The translations under genes and the position numbers were made by a program. Of a stretch of 5,569 nt of DNA, positions 1 through 5,569 are shown piece after piece. Every line of letters begins with the position of its first letter. Position 1 is the stretch's first letter. The DNA comes from Lentisphaerota bacterium (lineage in GTDB: Bacteria; Verrucomicrobiota; Kiritimatiellia; JAAZAB01): the NCBI GenBank assembly GCA_020201415.1, contig JAIVGW010000264.1:1-5569 (forward strand), in the 5' to 3' direction. The notes below the pieces were generated by a model. It was not told the DNA's origin and did no database searches. It was given only the letters and a program-made list of their open reading frames with translations.

Positions 1-2
1 CC

Positions 3-803
3 CACCCACTGGCCACCTTGGCGGATGCGGATAAAATCCGGCAGGACTTTCCAGCTTACCTGGCAAGCACTGCGCAGCCACACATAGTATTCAGCGGAGC
101 GGGATACACGGGGTTGGAATTAGCCGCGACTCTGGGTGCCGCCGCACACCGCCAAGGGATCCACTGCCGGATTACCATGGTGGAACACGGGGCCGAAATA
201 CTGCCATTTCTGTCCAGCCGTCAGCGCCACCGCGTAAAAAATTGGCTCCAGCGGCACGACATACAAGTTCTGACCAACAACCAAATTATCCGGTTTGACG
301 GCCGCAACGTCGACCTGTCATCGGGGACAAAACTAACCGACGTCTTTCTCTGCCGGACCGCCGGCACCTGCGCCCCGTTGAGCTTGCCAGCCGACCAGGC
401 TGCAGCGCTGCCGGACGGACGACTGCTGGTTGCGGACTGCCTGCATCTGCCGGACCACCCCCAGGTCTATGCCGCCGGCGACGCCGCCGCCATACGGCAT
501 CGCGGCGACTACCTGCGCAAAGCAGTCAACTTTGCCATTTACTCAGGCGCCCGCGCCGGCAATAATGTGGCACGGGCTTTACGCAATCGAGCGGCCTTGC
601 CCTTCCGGCCGATTGACCTGGGCTGGGTCATCCCCCTGATGGATGACAGTGTCGGCACAGCCTTAAATTATTTGCCGCTGCAGGGCCGGGCCGGTCTTGG
701 TCTGCATTATTTCATGTGCGGGCTGCGTAATTTCAATTGCAACAACTGTTTTTATTTTATCAAACGCGCATGCACGGCAACCATAAGGAGTAATGCAAGA
801 TGA
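3..803 (+). CDS. NAD(P)/FAD-dependent oxidoreductase, type II NADH dehydrogenase-like (5' truncated by window)
   Basis: The reading frame is open from the first bases of the window, and the residues before the TTG at 18 (HPLAT) continue the protein. This matches the family's usual 'hPL-T-xDA-x-xIR' segment, so the true start lies upstream and TTG 18 is not a start. Numbering from that TTG, a second dinucleotide-binding motif GAGYTGLE sits at residues 27-34 (bases 96-119). An acidic residue, E56 in VEHGAEILP, ends the second strand, as expected for NADH binding. TAG near 114-116 and VYAAGDAAA at 150-158 are the usual FAD-contacting segments of pyridine nucleotide-disulphide oxidoreductases. 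The first FAD GxGxxG fold is missing because of the window edge. The C-terminus (about 226-261) is aromatic and cysteine-rich and could be the membrane-contacting tail typical of NDH-2. The likely role is electron transfer from NADH to quinone at the inner membrane face without proton pumping. A sulfide:quinone reductase or other relative is not excluded. The gene overlaps the DoxX-family gene by 4 bp. Confidence 0.82.
   Translation, partial: HPLATLADADKIRQDFPAYLASTAQPHIVFSGAGYTGLELAATLGAAAHRQGIHCRITMVEHGAEILPFLSSRQRHRVKNWLQRHDIQVLTNNQIIRFDGRNVDLSSGTKLTDVFLCRTAGTCAPLSLPADQAAALPDGRLLVADCLHLPDHPQVYAAGDAAAIRHRGDYLRKAVNFAIYSGARAGNNVARALRNRAALPFRPIDLGWVIPLMDDSVGTALNYLPLQGRAGLGLHYFMCGLRNFNCNNCFYFIKRACTATIRSNAR
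785..790 (+). promoter_or_regulatory. Shine-Dalgarno of the DoxX-family gene
   Basis: AAGGAG lies inside the last codons of the flavoprotein gene, nine bases before the ATG at 800. It fixes the DoxX-family start at this ATG. The ATG overlaps the upstream TGA (ATGA), an arrangement typical of translational coupling. Confidence 0.7.
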
Positions 804-1231
804 AGAAAATCCAAAACTGTCTGTGGCACACCACGTCGGACGGCAACATCGGCTACCTGCTGTTGCGGGTGTTCATCGCCCTGGCCCTGCTGACCCATGG
901 CCTGCCAAAACTGACCGCCGGCCCGGAGCTCTGGGGTCAATTGGGCGGCGCGGTTACCGGACTGGGAGTGCCGGGCCCGGCGGTATTCTGGGGATTCATG
1001 GCCGCATTCGCGGAAAGCATCGGCTCGATTATGTTGTTGGTCGGACTGCTCACGCCCGCCGCCGCCGCACTGATAGCCGTCACCATGGCCGTAGCGGCTT
1101 TTGTCGTGCATGGCGGTCAGGGATTCGCCGGTCGTGAACTGGCCTTGCTGTATTTATTCCCCGGCCTGTTGTTCATGCTTAAAGGCGCCGGCCGCTATTC
1201 CCTTGATTACCTGTTGTTCCGGCGCCATTGA
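800..1231 (+). CDS. DoxX family membrane protein
   Basis: This is a 143-residue hydrophobic protein of the usual size for the DoxX family. It has four predicted membrane segments at about residues 18-38, 62-84, 86-105 and 114-130. Family-type features are the first helix with R23 leading into a HGLPKL block (33-38), a conserved-looking glutamate E72 in AAFAESIG at the start of helix 2, and the GLLTP turn (82-86). The exact biochemical role is unknown. Family members include DoxD/DoxA-type thiosulfate:quinone oxidoreductase subunits and small proteins linked to redox or oxidative-stress complexes. The 4-bp overlap with the NDH-2-like gene suggests equimolar translation and a shared role with that flavoprotein; this is inference from context. 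The start is supported by AAGGAG at 785-790. The stop TGA is followed by a gap carrying a hairpin and a decayed element rather than by an immediately adjacent gene. Confidence 0.88.
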   Translation: MKKIQNCLWHTTSDGNIGYLLLRVFIALALLTHGLPKLTAGPELWGQLGGAVTGLGVPGPAVFWGFMAAFAESIGSIMLLVGLLTPAAAALIAVTMAVAAFVVHGGQGFAGRELALLYLFPGLLFMLKGAGRYSLDYLLFRRH

Positions 1232-1246
1232 CGCCTCACGCTAAGC

Positions 1247-1271
1247 TCAGCGGCGGTACTCCGTCCGCTGA
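1247..1271 (+). terminator. Hairpin after the DoxX-family gene, possible weak terminator or attenuator
   Basis: TCAGCGG pairs with CCGCTGA. After a single bulged T, CGG pairs with CCG around a TACT loop, giving a stem of about 10 bp, mostly G-C, 15 bases after the stop. There is no T-run directly behind it; the nearest T-rich stretch (TTTGTTTT, 1287-1294) is 16 bases further on. It could therefore stabilise the 3' end or slow polymerase rather than be a strong intrinsic terminator. Confidence 0.35.
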
Positions 1272-1294
1272 AGTGACTTGTGCGAATTTGTTTT

Positions 1295-1322
1295 CTCTCG
1301 CAAAGCCGCCAAGATCGCCAAG
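1295..1322 (+). repeat. Left arm of 28-bp inverted repeat
   Basis: The arm begins CTCTCGCAAAG and continues with degenerate GC(C/A)AAG units. It matches the reverse complement of 1426-1453 except at arm positions 12, 16 and 25. Read in the plus direction it translates partly as SRKAAKIAK, the same kind of peptide that the other arm gives on the minus strand. Confidence 0.75.
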
Positions 1323-1326
1323 GAAT

Positions 1327-1425
1327 TTATTTATTCGGGGAGACCGTCTCCAACAGCCCTGGACCAAGTTCACGATGGATCGCAATCGCAGCGTCCGCGA
1401 TTTTTTTTATGCTTTTCTCATCCAA
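1327..1425 (-). pseudogene. N-terminal remnant of a GxxExxY protein (PDDEXK-like family)
   Basis: Read leftward from 1425, the frame gives LDEKSIKKIADAA, then IAIHRELGPGLLETV, then SPNK and a TAA at 1329-1327. The block A-x-x-x-H-x-E-L-G-P-G-L-L-E is the characteristic N-terminus of GxxExxY proteins (TIGR04256, PDDEXK_3-like fold). Those are normally about 125 residues long and of uncertain function. The naming motif G-x-x-E-x-x-Y is present except that the tyrosine position is serine (TCC), and the frame stops three codons later. Everything after the motif, including the expected nuclease-like core, is missing. The open frame extends upstream through the right repeat arm to a GTG at 1527, inside the prenyltransferase coding region; that extension is unlikely to be genuine coding. 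The remnant should be non-functional. Confidence 0.65.
1384..1408 (+). terminator. Short stem followed by eight T, terminator-like
   Basis: AATCGC (1384-1389) pairs with GCGATT (1397-1402) around a 7-base loop and runs into a tract of eight T at 1401-1408. This has the layout of a rho-independent terminator for plus-strand transcripts leaving the DoxX-family gene. The stem is short and only half G-C. The T tract also corresponds to AAA codons (KK) of the GxxExxY remnant on the other strand, so the match may be accidental. Confidence 0.25.
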
Positions 1426-1453
1426 CTTTGCGATCTTTGCGCCTTTGCGAGAG
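1426..1453 (-). repeat. Right arm of 28-bp inverted repeat
   Basis: Read on the minus strand, the arm begins CTCTCGCAAAG and contains three GCAAAG units spaced by two or three bases. It is 25/28 identical to the left arm in inverted orientation. In the minus frame of the GxxExxY remnant it translates as SRKGAKIAK, directly preceding the recognisable protein start. Confidence 0.75.
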
Positions 1454-1500
1454 TCGGTTTTTCTGTTTTCGAACACATGGATCCGAATATAGCAAGCGGA

Positions 1501-2409
1501 ATGGACCGTCCAAAGCGACTTTGGCACAGCCGCCTATCTGCTCTGAGACGCTGGTCATTGATCCTGCGCATCTACGCCTTTCCCGTAGTGATCGCTCCGA
1601 CATTGGCCGGCGCCGTCGTGGCCGGCGCCGGCGCCCATCCAACCCGATGGGGGCTAATCCTTTGGATCTGGCCGGCGCTGCTCTGTCTGCATGCAGGCGT
1701 CAATCTGATCAATGATTATTATGACTTCATCAAGGGAGTGGATCGGGCCGGCGCCCCTTCAACCTGGGCATTGACCGAGCAAATGCTGACGCCACGCCAG
1801 GCGCTGCGGTTGGCATACGTACTTCTTGCGGTCGGCCCCATGATCGCGCTGCCGGCTTTATTGGCCCGCGGCCCTGCGCTGTGGTTGATGGGCCTGGCCG
1901 GGCTGGCCGGCGGTTACTGGTACACAGCGCCGCCACTGGGATTGAAATACCGAGGTTGCGGCGAGGTCACGGTCTTCCTGCTGACCGGACCACTGCTGAC
2001 AGCCGCCACGGTCCTGACCCTGAATGGAATGCTTTCCGGTCAGGCCTGGTTAATCGGTGTGCCAATGGGATGTCTGAGCACGGCGATCTTATACGGCAAC
2101 AATCTGCGCGACCGCGGCCGCGACCGGGCCGCCGGATTCCGCACTCTGGCGCACCACCTGGGCCGCCGTGCTCATTGGGGATACCCCCTGCTGGTGCTGG
2201 CAGCCGGTCTAAGCCTGCTGCCAATCAGGTGGGCCGGCCTCGTAGACAATCGCGGGCTTATGTTGGCCGTCCTGGGATTATCGGGTTTCTTCATCCCGCT
2301 ATACACCGTGCTGCATCATGAAGCACACAATTGGCACAACATCGACCAACGCACCGCCCGATCCTACCTGCTTTTCAGCGCCTGTTTTATCACGGCCCTG
2401 CTGATCTGA
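1501..2409 (+). CDS. menA: UbiA-family prenyltransferase, MenA-like (1,4-dihydroxy-2-naphthoate polyprenyltransferase)
   Basis: This 302-residue polytopic membrane protein should attach a polyprenyl chain to 1,4-dihydroxy-2-naphthoate in menaquinone synthesis. The first Asp-rich motif is N68-LI-N71-D72-YY-D75 followed by FIKGVD (76-81), closely like the NLANDYGD-KGSD pattern of MenA. The segment YTAPPLGLKYRGCGE (141-155) is the usual MenA loop. The second Asp-rich motif is NNLRDRGRDRAAGFRTL (200-216), as in MenA's NN-RD-x-x-x-DR-x-x-G-x-x-TL. About eight hydrophobic helices follow family expectation, and the length is normal. The start is uncertain. ATG 1501 gives a normal MenA N-terminus but has no well-spaced Shine-Dalgarno; ATG 1477 would add eight residues. 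The frame is also open back to a TTG at 1228, but that stretch runs through the GxxExxY remnant. It lies downstream of NDH-2-like and DoxX-family genes, consistent with quinone-linked respiration. Another UbiA-family aromatic prenyltransferase is the main alternative. Confidence 0.85.
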   Translation: MDRPKRLWHSRLSALRRWSLILRIYAFPVVIAPTLAGAVVAGAGAHPTRWGLILWIWPALLCLHAGVNLINDYYDFIKGVDRAGAPSTWALTEQMLTPRQALRLAYVLLAVGPMIALPALLARGPALWLMGLAGLAGGYWYTAPPLGLKYRGCGEVTVFLLTGPLLTAATVLTLNGMLSGQAWLIGVPMGCLSTAILYGNNLRDRGRDRAAGFRTLAHHLGRRAHWGYPLLVLAAGLSLLPIRWAGLVDNRGLMLAVLGLSGFFIPLYTVLHHEAHNWHNIDQRTARSYLLFSACFITALLI

Positions 2410-2451
2410 GACCAGCTGAAACACGACTCTGCTCACGGGCAAACTTCAATA

Positions 2452-2475
2452 ACCCATGGAGATGATCGCATGGGT
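2452..2475. terminator. Hairpin between convergent genes, possible bidirectional terminator
   Basis: ACCCATG (2452-2458) pairs perfectly with CATGGGT (2469-2475) around a 10-base loop in the 89-bp gap between the convergent stops of the prenyltransferase and the lyase-like gene. The position suits a shared terminator. No good T-run follows on the plus strand; on the minus strand only TATTGAAGTTT follows, so intrinsic activity would be weak. Confidence 0.3.
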
Positions 2476-2498
2476 GCCAGATAGTCCAAGCGCCTGAA

Positions 2499-5414
2499 TT
2501 ATTCAACCGCATGGAACGCCATCTCCGCCACATTGCCCGCCAGCACGGCAATGGTAGCGGCCTGGGGGATTTCAACGATATAAGATCCGGCCGGGGCCTG
2601 AGCCGGCATGGTCAGTCGCACGGACCAACGGCGCGGATCCTGGCGGCCGGCATGTTGTTGTGTGTACATTTGCTCCACAACCAGATCAACCGATCCGGAC
2701 GGCAGGGCGACGCCGGACGGCGGCCGGACCACGGGTGTCAGGACGGTATTTTTATCAAAACGATCAGCCGTCCTGACATACAACTCGATGTCCACCGGCT
2801 GGCCGACGGCTTTGCTGAAAGTCAGCGGCGATCCGGCATCCGTCTCCAGCAGGGGGAACGGTTGGATGGGCATAGAGGCGTCAGCCAGGACTTTCAACGC
2901 CGTCGGCAAGCCCAGGAATGAATTCATCTGGCCGATCAACCCGCCTCCGACACCAGATCTGGTCCCTTCCAGAAATTCCTCATACTGCCGGTTGATCACC
3001 TGCAGATAAGCCGGACGGCCGGTCCAGAGATAGGCTACGCTGTATAGCAGCAGGGAATAACTGCGGGCGAAAGGCCCGCGCGTTCCCGCCAGATTGCGCC
3101 GGTCAAACAAATGGTGAAACCGGTATTTGTAATCGATACTGCGCAGAAATGCCTCGCGCGCCCGTTCATCGCCGGTAGCCTGATAATAATCGTATAGCGC
3201 CATCTGCGAGCGGTGGGTTTTATAAAAAACGCCATGGTTGATGTTTTCATCGCTGAGCCCGACGGGGTTATCCTCGTCGATCAACAAGTCGACGTGCGCC
3301 TGCGCCAGGCGCAGGATTTCCGGATCGTGCGTATGGGCATAAATTTCGCTGAGCACATTAATATGGGAGATATAGAGACGGTCCATCTCAGCGTCACCGC
3401 GTTCTTTATAAGCCTCGGCAAGCATGTCCACCAATTCCAAGGCATATTCATCACCCGTAAGATAATGCTCCAACAACCAATTCACGACACTATGCCCGGT
3501 AATATCAAGGGTTGATCCCCGCAGATCGGTAGTGCTACCCCAATGCAGCGGGACATCATTATTGGCATCGCTGACGAAACCGCCCTTGAATTTGCCGCCG
3601 GCATTCCAATGCCCCAGCTCCCAATCGCCGGCAAAGCGGTTGAACCGGGCAGCATAGTCATAATAACGCCTGTGTCCACTGCGGGCGAACAGGCCCCAGA
3701 CGGACCGGCGCAAGCCGTAATCCGTCATGCGCGAAATGCGGAACCAGGAGAACGGCCCGTGCAGATTGACGTTCTGGCCCCACATGATGAACCCGGCGCG
3801 GCGCAGTCCTGCATTATAAATCTGACCGCCCATCAGCGTATTCCAATAGGAATCAATACCGGCCTCCGCCTCCGGGAACCGCGCGTAATCTTCCGGATGC
3901 ATCGGCCAGCCGACAGCGGCGGTAGCCGTCAACCAAACAGGATCGGCCAACAGCAACGGCTGGTACGAAGCCGCCGCCGCGCGTTGCTTGAGCGTCGCGT
4001 CATCGGCTGTCTTTACCCGCGGCAGCAACCAGGCATCATGCGTGCGCGCAGCGCCCCGGGCATTGCTGGGATAGGCCGCCATGATATCAGCAGCGCGTTC
4101 ACTGCGCGTGAGTCCTTTCACCTGACTGCGAAAAGCCTTGAAGGCGCTGTGCGACCATTTTTGCCAATATTCATTCACCAGCGTTACCGAGCGAAAATCC
4201 AGTTCCCGGCCGCTGCGACCGGACCAGAAGGCCAGGCGCGCGCCCTGCGGACTAAAGGCAATCTCCTTGGGAAAACGTGGCGCCAGCTGGGGCAGGACCA
4301 GCGCCAACGAATGCGTGGCATAACGCGCTTCACCCCAATCCCCGGCCACTTCCATACAGGCCAGCCAATCATGAGTGAACAGGTTGCCACCGGGGTTTGA
4401 TGCCGGGGTCCGGGCTATTACCGCGCGAAAATCGCGTTCCAAGGCATGCGGGTAACGGTCCTGCAACATGTAAACCTCGTCGCCTTCCGGCGCCGCCTTG
4501 AATAGATTTTGGGGACTTGCGTACAATCCCGCGGAATACAGTTCGGCCAGGTTGTGCCGCCGTTCGGCCTCCAACTCCTCGACTGATCGGCCGGCGGCCG
4601 GCCGCGGTTCCGCGTCAGCCGGCGGCGGCTCCGACACGGCAAAAGCAACTTCCGTCGGCGCTGTCGGCGTATTGAATTCCAGCCCGTAATCACGAACCCA
4701 CAGGTCATTGGTGTCCTCGGTAAACACCAGGGAATGTGTCACCCGCAAAGCGGGGCTGCCGGCTGCCAGGTAAAACCAGACACGCGCCCGCGCAAAGCGC
4801 TCACCGTCCTTGTTTACATACCAGCCTTCACGCCGCAACACCATCCGCAGTGGGCCGGACTTGATAACCTCGCTGGTAATTTCCGCGGCGTCGCCGCTGA
4901 CCCTTGCCGTCCGGCCCTGATTATCCACCAGGTATGCGCCGGCGCCCGCCCCGGCGAAAATCGTTACCCCATCCATGGTCAGGCTATCCGGCAGCAGTTG
5001 ATCCGGTTCAAACTCATACAACGCCGCGCCGGTATCAACCGTCAACCGCCCGCCATCTTCATGCAATTTTAGCGGCCTTGGAGGAAGCGCCCGGCTGACT
5101 GCTGGTCCGAACTCGACATGGTAACGGCCCTGCGGACTGCCGGTTAGCCCCACCAAAGCCCAACGAATACTGCCGTCAAGCCAACGTGCCGCCACATCAA
5201 TCTGCGCCGGCACTTCCTCGCCATCACACATGATCCTGATTAAGCCAGGATCATGCAGCCGGCCTTCCGGAAACGGCAGTCCACCGATCAAGGGCCAGGG
5301 CTCATCCAGACTGGAAACATCATTCACCACCAATGGAAAACGTTCCACCGCCGGAGCCCGAGGACATAAAACAGTCAACAACAAAACCGACGCCAACAAA
5401 GACCGCCAGACCAT
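2499..5414 (-). CDS. Secreted PcRGLX/YetA-like protein (exo-rhamnogalacturonan lyase family)
   Basis: The 971-residue protein starts with a signal peptide: MVWR, a hydrophobic core (LLASVLLLTVL), then A-P-A at residues 20-22 as a likely signal peptidase I site. Residues ~28-105 resemble the N-terminal RIFT-barrel of PcRGLX/YetA proteins: PLIGGLPFPEGRLHDP (41-56), EEVPAQIDVAARWLDGSIRW (66-85). A long beta-rich middle part follows (~106-430), with a Pro/Glu-rich linker-like insert at ~261-288. Residues ~480-840 look like an alpha/alpha toroid, with HWGSTTDLRGSTLDITGH (624-641) and YLTGDE (651-656), typical of this family and of related lyase toroids. A last beta-rich segment (~850-971) forms an extra C-terminal domain. 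Family members include the Penicillium exo-rhamnogalacturonan lyase (PL26) and B. subtilis YetA; this protein is longer than YetA (roughly 850 residues). The probable role is periplasmic or extracellular cleavage of pectic rhamnogalacturonan. The exact substrate cannot be read from the sequence, and I do not assign catalytic residues. An upstream in-frame TTG (5441) has no Shine-Dalgarno and was rejected. Confidence 0.8.
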   Translation of the reverse strand: MVWRSLLASVLLLTVLCPRAPAVERFPLVVNDVSSLDEPWPLIGGLPFPEGRLHDPGLIRIMCDGEEVPAQIDVAARWLDGSIRWALVGLTGSPQGRYHVEFGPAVSRALPPRPLKLHEDGGRLTVDTGAALYEFEPDQLLPDSLTMDGVTIFAGAGAGAYLVDNQGRTARVSGDAAEITSEVIKSGPLRMVLRREGWYVNKDGERFARARVWFYLAAGSPALRVTHSLVFTEDTNDLWVRDYGLEFNTPTAPTEVAFAVSEPPPADAEPRPAAGRSVEELEAERRHNLAELYSAGLYASPQNLFKAAPEGDEVYMLQDRYPHALERDFRAVIARTPASNPGGNLFTHDWLACMEVAGDWGEARYATHSLALVLPQLAPRFPKEIAFSPQGARLAFWSGRSGRELDFRSVTLVNEYWQKWSHSAFKAFRSQVKGLTRSERAADIMAAYPSNARGAARTHDAWLLPRVKTADDATLKQRAAAASYQPLLLADPVWLTATAAVGWPMHPEDYARFPEAEAGIDSYWNTLMGGQIYNAGLRRAGFIMWGQNVNLHGPFSWFRISRMTDYGLRRSVWGLFARSGHRRYYDYAARFNRFAGDWELGHWNAGGKFKGGFVSDANNDVPLHWGSTTDLRGSTLDITGHSVVNWLLEHYLTGDEYALELVDMLAEAYKERGDAEMDRLYISHINVLSEIYAHTHDPEILRLAQAHVDLLIDEDNPVGLSDENINHGVFYKTHRSQMALYDYYQATGDERAREAFLRSIDYKYRFHHLFDRRNLAGTRGPFARSYSLLLYSVAYLWTGRPAYLQVINRQYEEFLEGTRSGVGGGLIGQMNSFLGLPTALKVLADASMPIQPFPLLETDAGSPLTFSKAVGQPVDIELYVRTADRFDKNTVLTPVVRPPSGVALPSGSVDLVVEQMYTQQHAGRQDPRRWSVRLTMPAQAPAGSYIVEIPQAATIAVLAGNVAEMAFHAVE

Positions 5415-5420
5415 AAACAA

Positions 5421-5425
5421 CCTCC
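5421..5425 (-). promoter_or_regulatory. Shine-Dalgarno deciding the lyase-like gene start
   Basis: On the minus strand GGAGG lies six bases before ATG 5414-5412. The alternative TTG start at 5441 lies upstream of this GGAGG and would put the site inside the coding region. The ATG reading also gives a compact, normal signal peptide. Confidence 0.75.
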
Positions 5426-5486
5426 ATAATTTTAATTTCAAGAGCCTCTTTTCTATTCATGCGCTATTAACGCCGCAGATCAAAAC

Positions 5487-5557
5487 ATTCTACAATCCTT
5501 AGATGATATGGAATGCCATGTTGTAAATATTGTGGAGAAGCACGGCAGCCATATCAA
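5487..5557 (-). promoter_or_regulatory. Candidate promoter region of the lyase-like gene
   Basis: The region upstream of the lyase-like gene is AT-rich (about 34% GC at 5499-5569, far below the genes). On the minus strand two weak sigma-70-like options appear. One is TTGATA (5557-5552) with ACAATA (5533-5528), 18 bases apart. The other is a good -10, TAGAAT (5492-5487), without a matching -35, which would leave a leader of roughly 65-70 bases and suggests need for an activator. Neither is compelling alone, and sigma factor preferences of this organism are unknown. Confidence 0.25.
5505..5555. repeat. Inverted repeat upstream of the lyase-like gene
   Basis: GATATGGAATGCC (5505-5517) faces GGCAGCCATATC (5544-5555). 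Seven outer bases pair perfectly, and four more pair after a one-base length difference, with 26 bases between the arms. The left arm lies about 90 bases upstream of the lyase-like start, just above the TAGAAT -10 candidate. It could be a paired binding site for a substrate-responsive regulator; this is inference from position only. Confidence 0.35.
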
Positions 5558-5569
5558 GCATAATAAAAA

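Larger units (their letters stand above)
1295..1453. mobile_element. Decayed GxxExxY-type element bounded by 28-bp inverted repeats
   Basis: The 159-bp segment has imperfect inverted arms at 1295-1322 and 1426-1453, matching at 25 of 28 positions. Between them lies only the start of a GxxExxY-type gene, read on the minus strand. Both arms are built from a short GCAAAG-type unit repeated about three times. I recall such 'cgcaaag' repeats commonly surrounding GxxExxY genes in PVC and related genomes; this is memory, not a search result. The likely history is an insertion of repeat-gene-repeat between the DoxX-family gene and the prenyltransferase gene, followed by loss of most of the gene. No transposase and no target-site duplication can be made out, so how it moved is unknown. 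Confidence 0.6.

Noticed and set aside
752..1111. 119-codon minus-strand frame opposite the DoxX-family gene
   Set aside because: It has a Gln/Gly/His/Arg-rich composition and no motif, and it is fully explained by the antisense of the DoxX frame.
1289..1455. CRISPR-like array, because of the repeated GCAAAG units
   Set aside because: The repeats are short, degenerate and arranged as two inverted arms, not as regularly spaced direct repeats with unique spacers, and there are no cas genes.
1881..2321. 146-codon plus-strand frame inside the prenyltransferase gene
   Set aside because: It is an out-of-frame shadow rich in Arg, Pro and Gly. The MenA frame carries both Asp-rich motifs and the membrane helices.
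3543..4400. 285-codon plus-strand open frame opposite the lyase-like gene
   Set aside because: It lies wholly inside the 971-residue minus-strand gene, which has clear domains and a signal peptide. Its translation is Arg/Pro/Gly/Ile-rich with no recognisable motif, as expected from the antisense of GC-rich coding DNA.
5388..5391. Lipoprotein signal in the lyase-like protein because of Cys in VLCPRAPA
   Set aside because: The residues before the Cys (T-V-L) do not fit the usual L-[A/S/T/V/I]-[G/A/S]-C lipobox, and a good A-P-A signal peptidase I site follows.
5412..5441. TTG start at 5441 for the lyase-like gene (980 residues)
   Set aside because: ATG 5414 has GGAGG six bases upstream and gives a standard signal peptide, while TTG 5441 has no ribosome site.
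5499..5569. Short open frames running off the window end on both strands (minus: MLDMAAVLLHNIYNMAFHII then TAA; plus: from ATG 5508, MECHVVNIVEKHGSHIKHNK)
   Set aside because: Both look superficially protein-like, but they occupy the same AT-rich bases (about 34% GC against clearly GC-rich genes), neither has a visible Shine-Dalgarno in the window, and too little is visible. A minus-strand gene ending at 5499 remains possible and would be settled by the next few hundred bases.

Overview
The window comes from a moderately GC-rich bacterial chromosome. It holds three genes on the plus strand (a truncated type II NADH dehydrogenase-like flavoprotein, a DoxX-family membrane protein and a MenA/UbiA-type prenyltransferase). 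A long gene for a secreted PcRGLX/YetA-like (exo-rhamnogalacturonan lyase family) protein converges on them from the minus strand. A large exported pectin-lyase-like enzyme, a menaquinone-type prenyltransferase and a GxxExxY element with 'GCAAAG' repeats together fit a polysaccharide-degrading bacterium of the PVC type (Lentisphaerota, Kiritimatiellota, Verrucomicrobiota or Planctomycetota). This placement is inference; no marker gene is present.

Layout. Positions 3-803 are the C-terminal part of the flavoprotein, whose start lies outside the window. Its stop overlaps the start of the DoxX-family gene (800-1231) by four bases (ATGA), so the two look translationally coupled. Positions 1232-1500 form a 269-base gap. 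It contains a compact hairpin and then a 159-bp inverted-repeat element (1295-1453). The element encloses, on the minus strand, the first ~28 codons of a GxxExxY-type gene, broken at the motif tyrosine. The prenyltransferase follows (1501-2409). A short gap with a hairpin (2452-2475) separates it from the 3' end of the lyase-like gene (5414 down to 2499). The last 155 bases are an AT-rich upstream region with a clear Shine-Dalgarno, weak promoter candidates and an inverted repeat.

How the genes fit together. The plus-strand genes form a plausible quinone-linked redox cluster: MenA makes the lipid quinone precursor, the NDH-2-like enzyme would reduce quinone with NADH, and the DoxX-family protein is a small membrane partner of unknown exact role. 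The lyase-like gene is a separate transcription unit, probably for uptake-linked degradation of pectic polysaccharide. The feature most worth a second look is the decayed GxxExxY element between doxX and the prenyltransferase gene. It leaves a long inverted repeat in the probable operon and makes the prenyltransferase start ambiguous. I did not find a clearly new multi-gene system.
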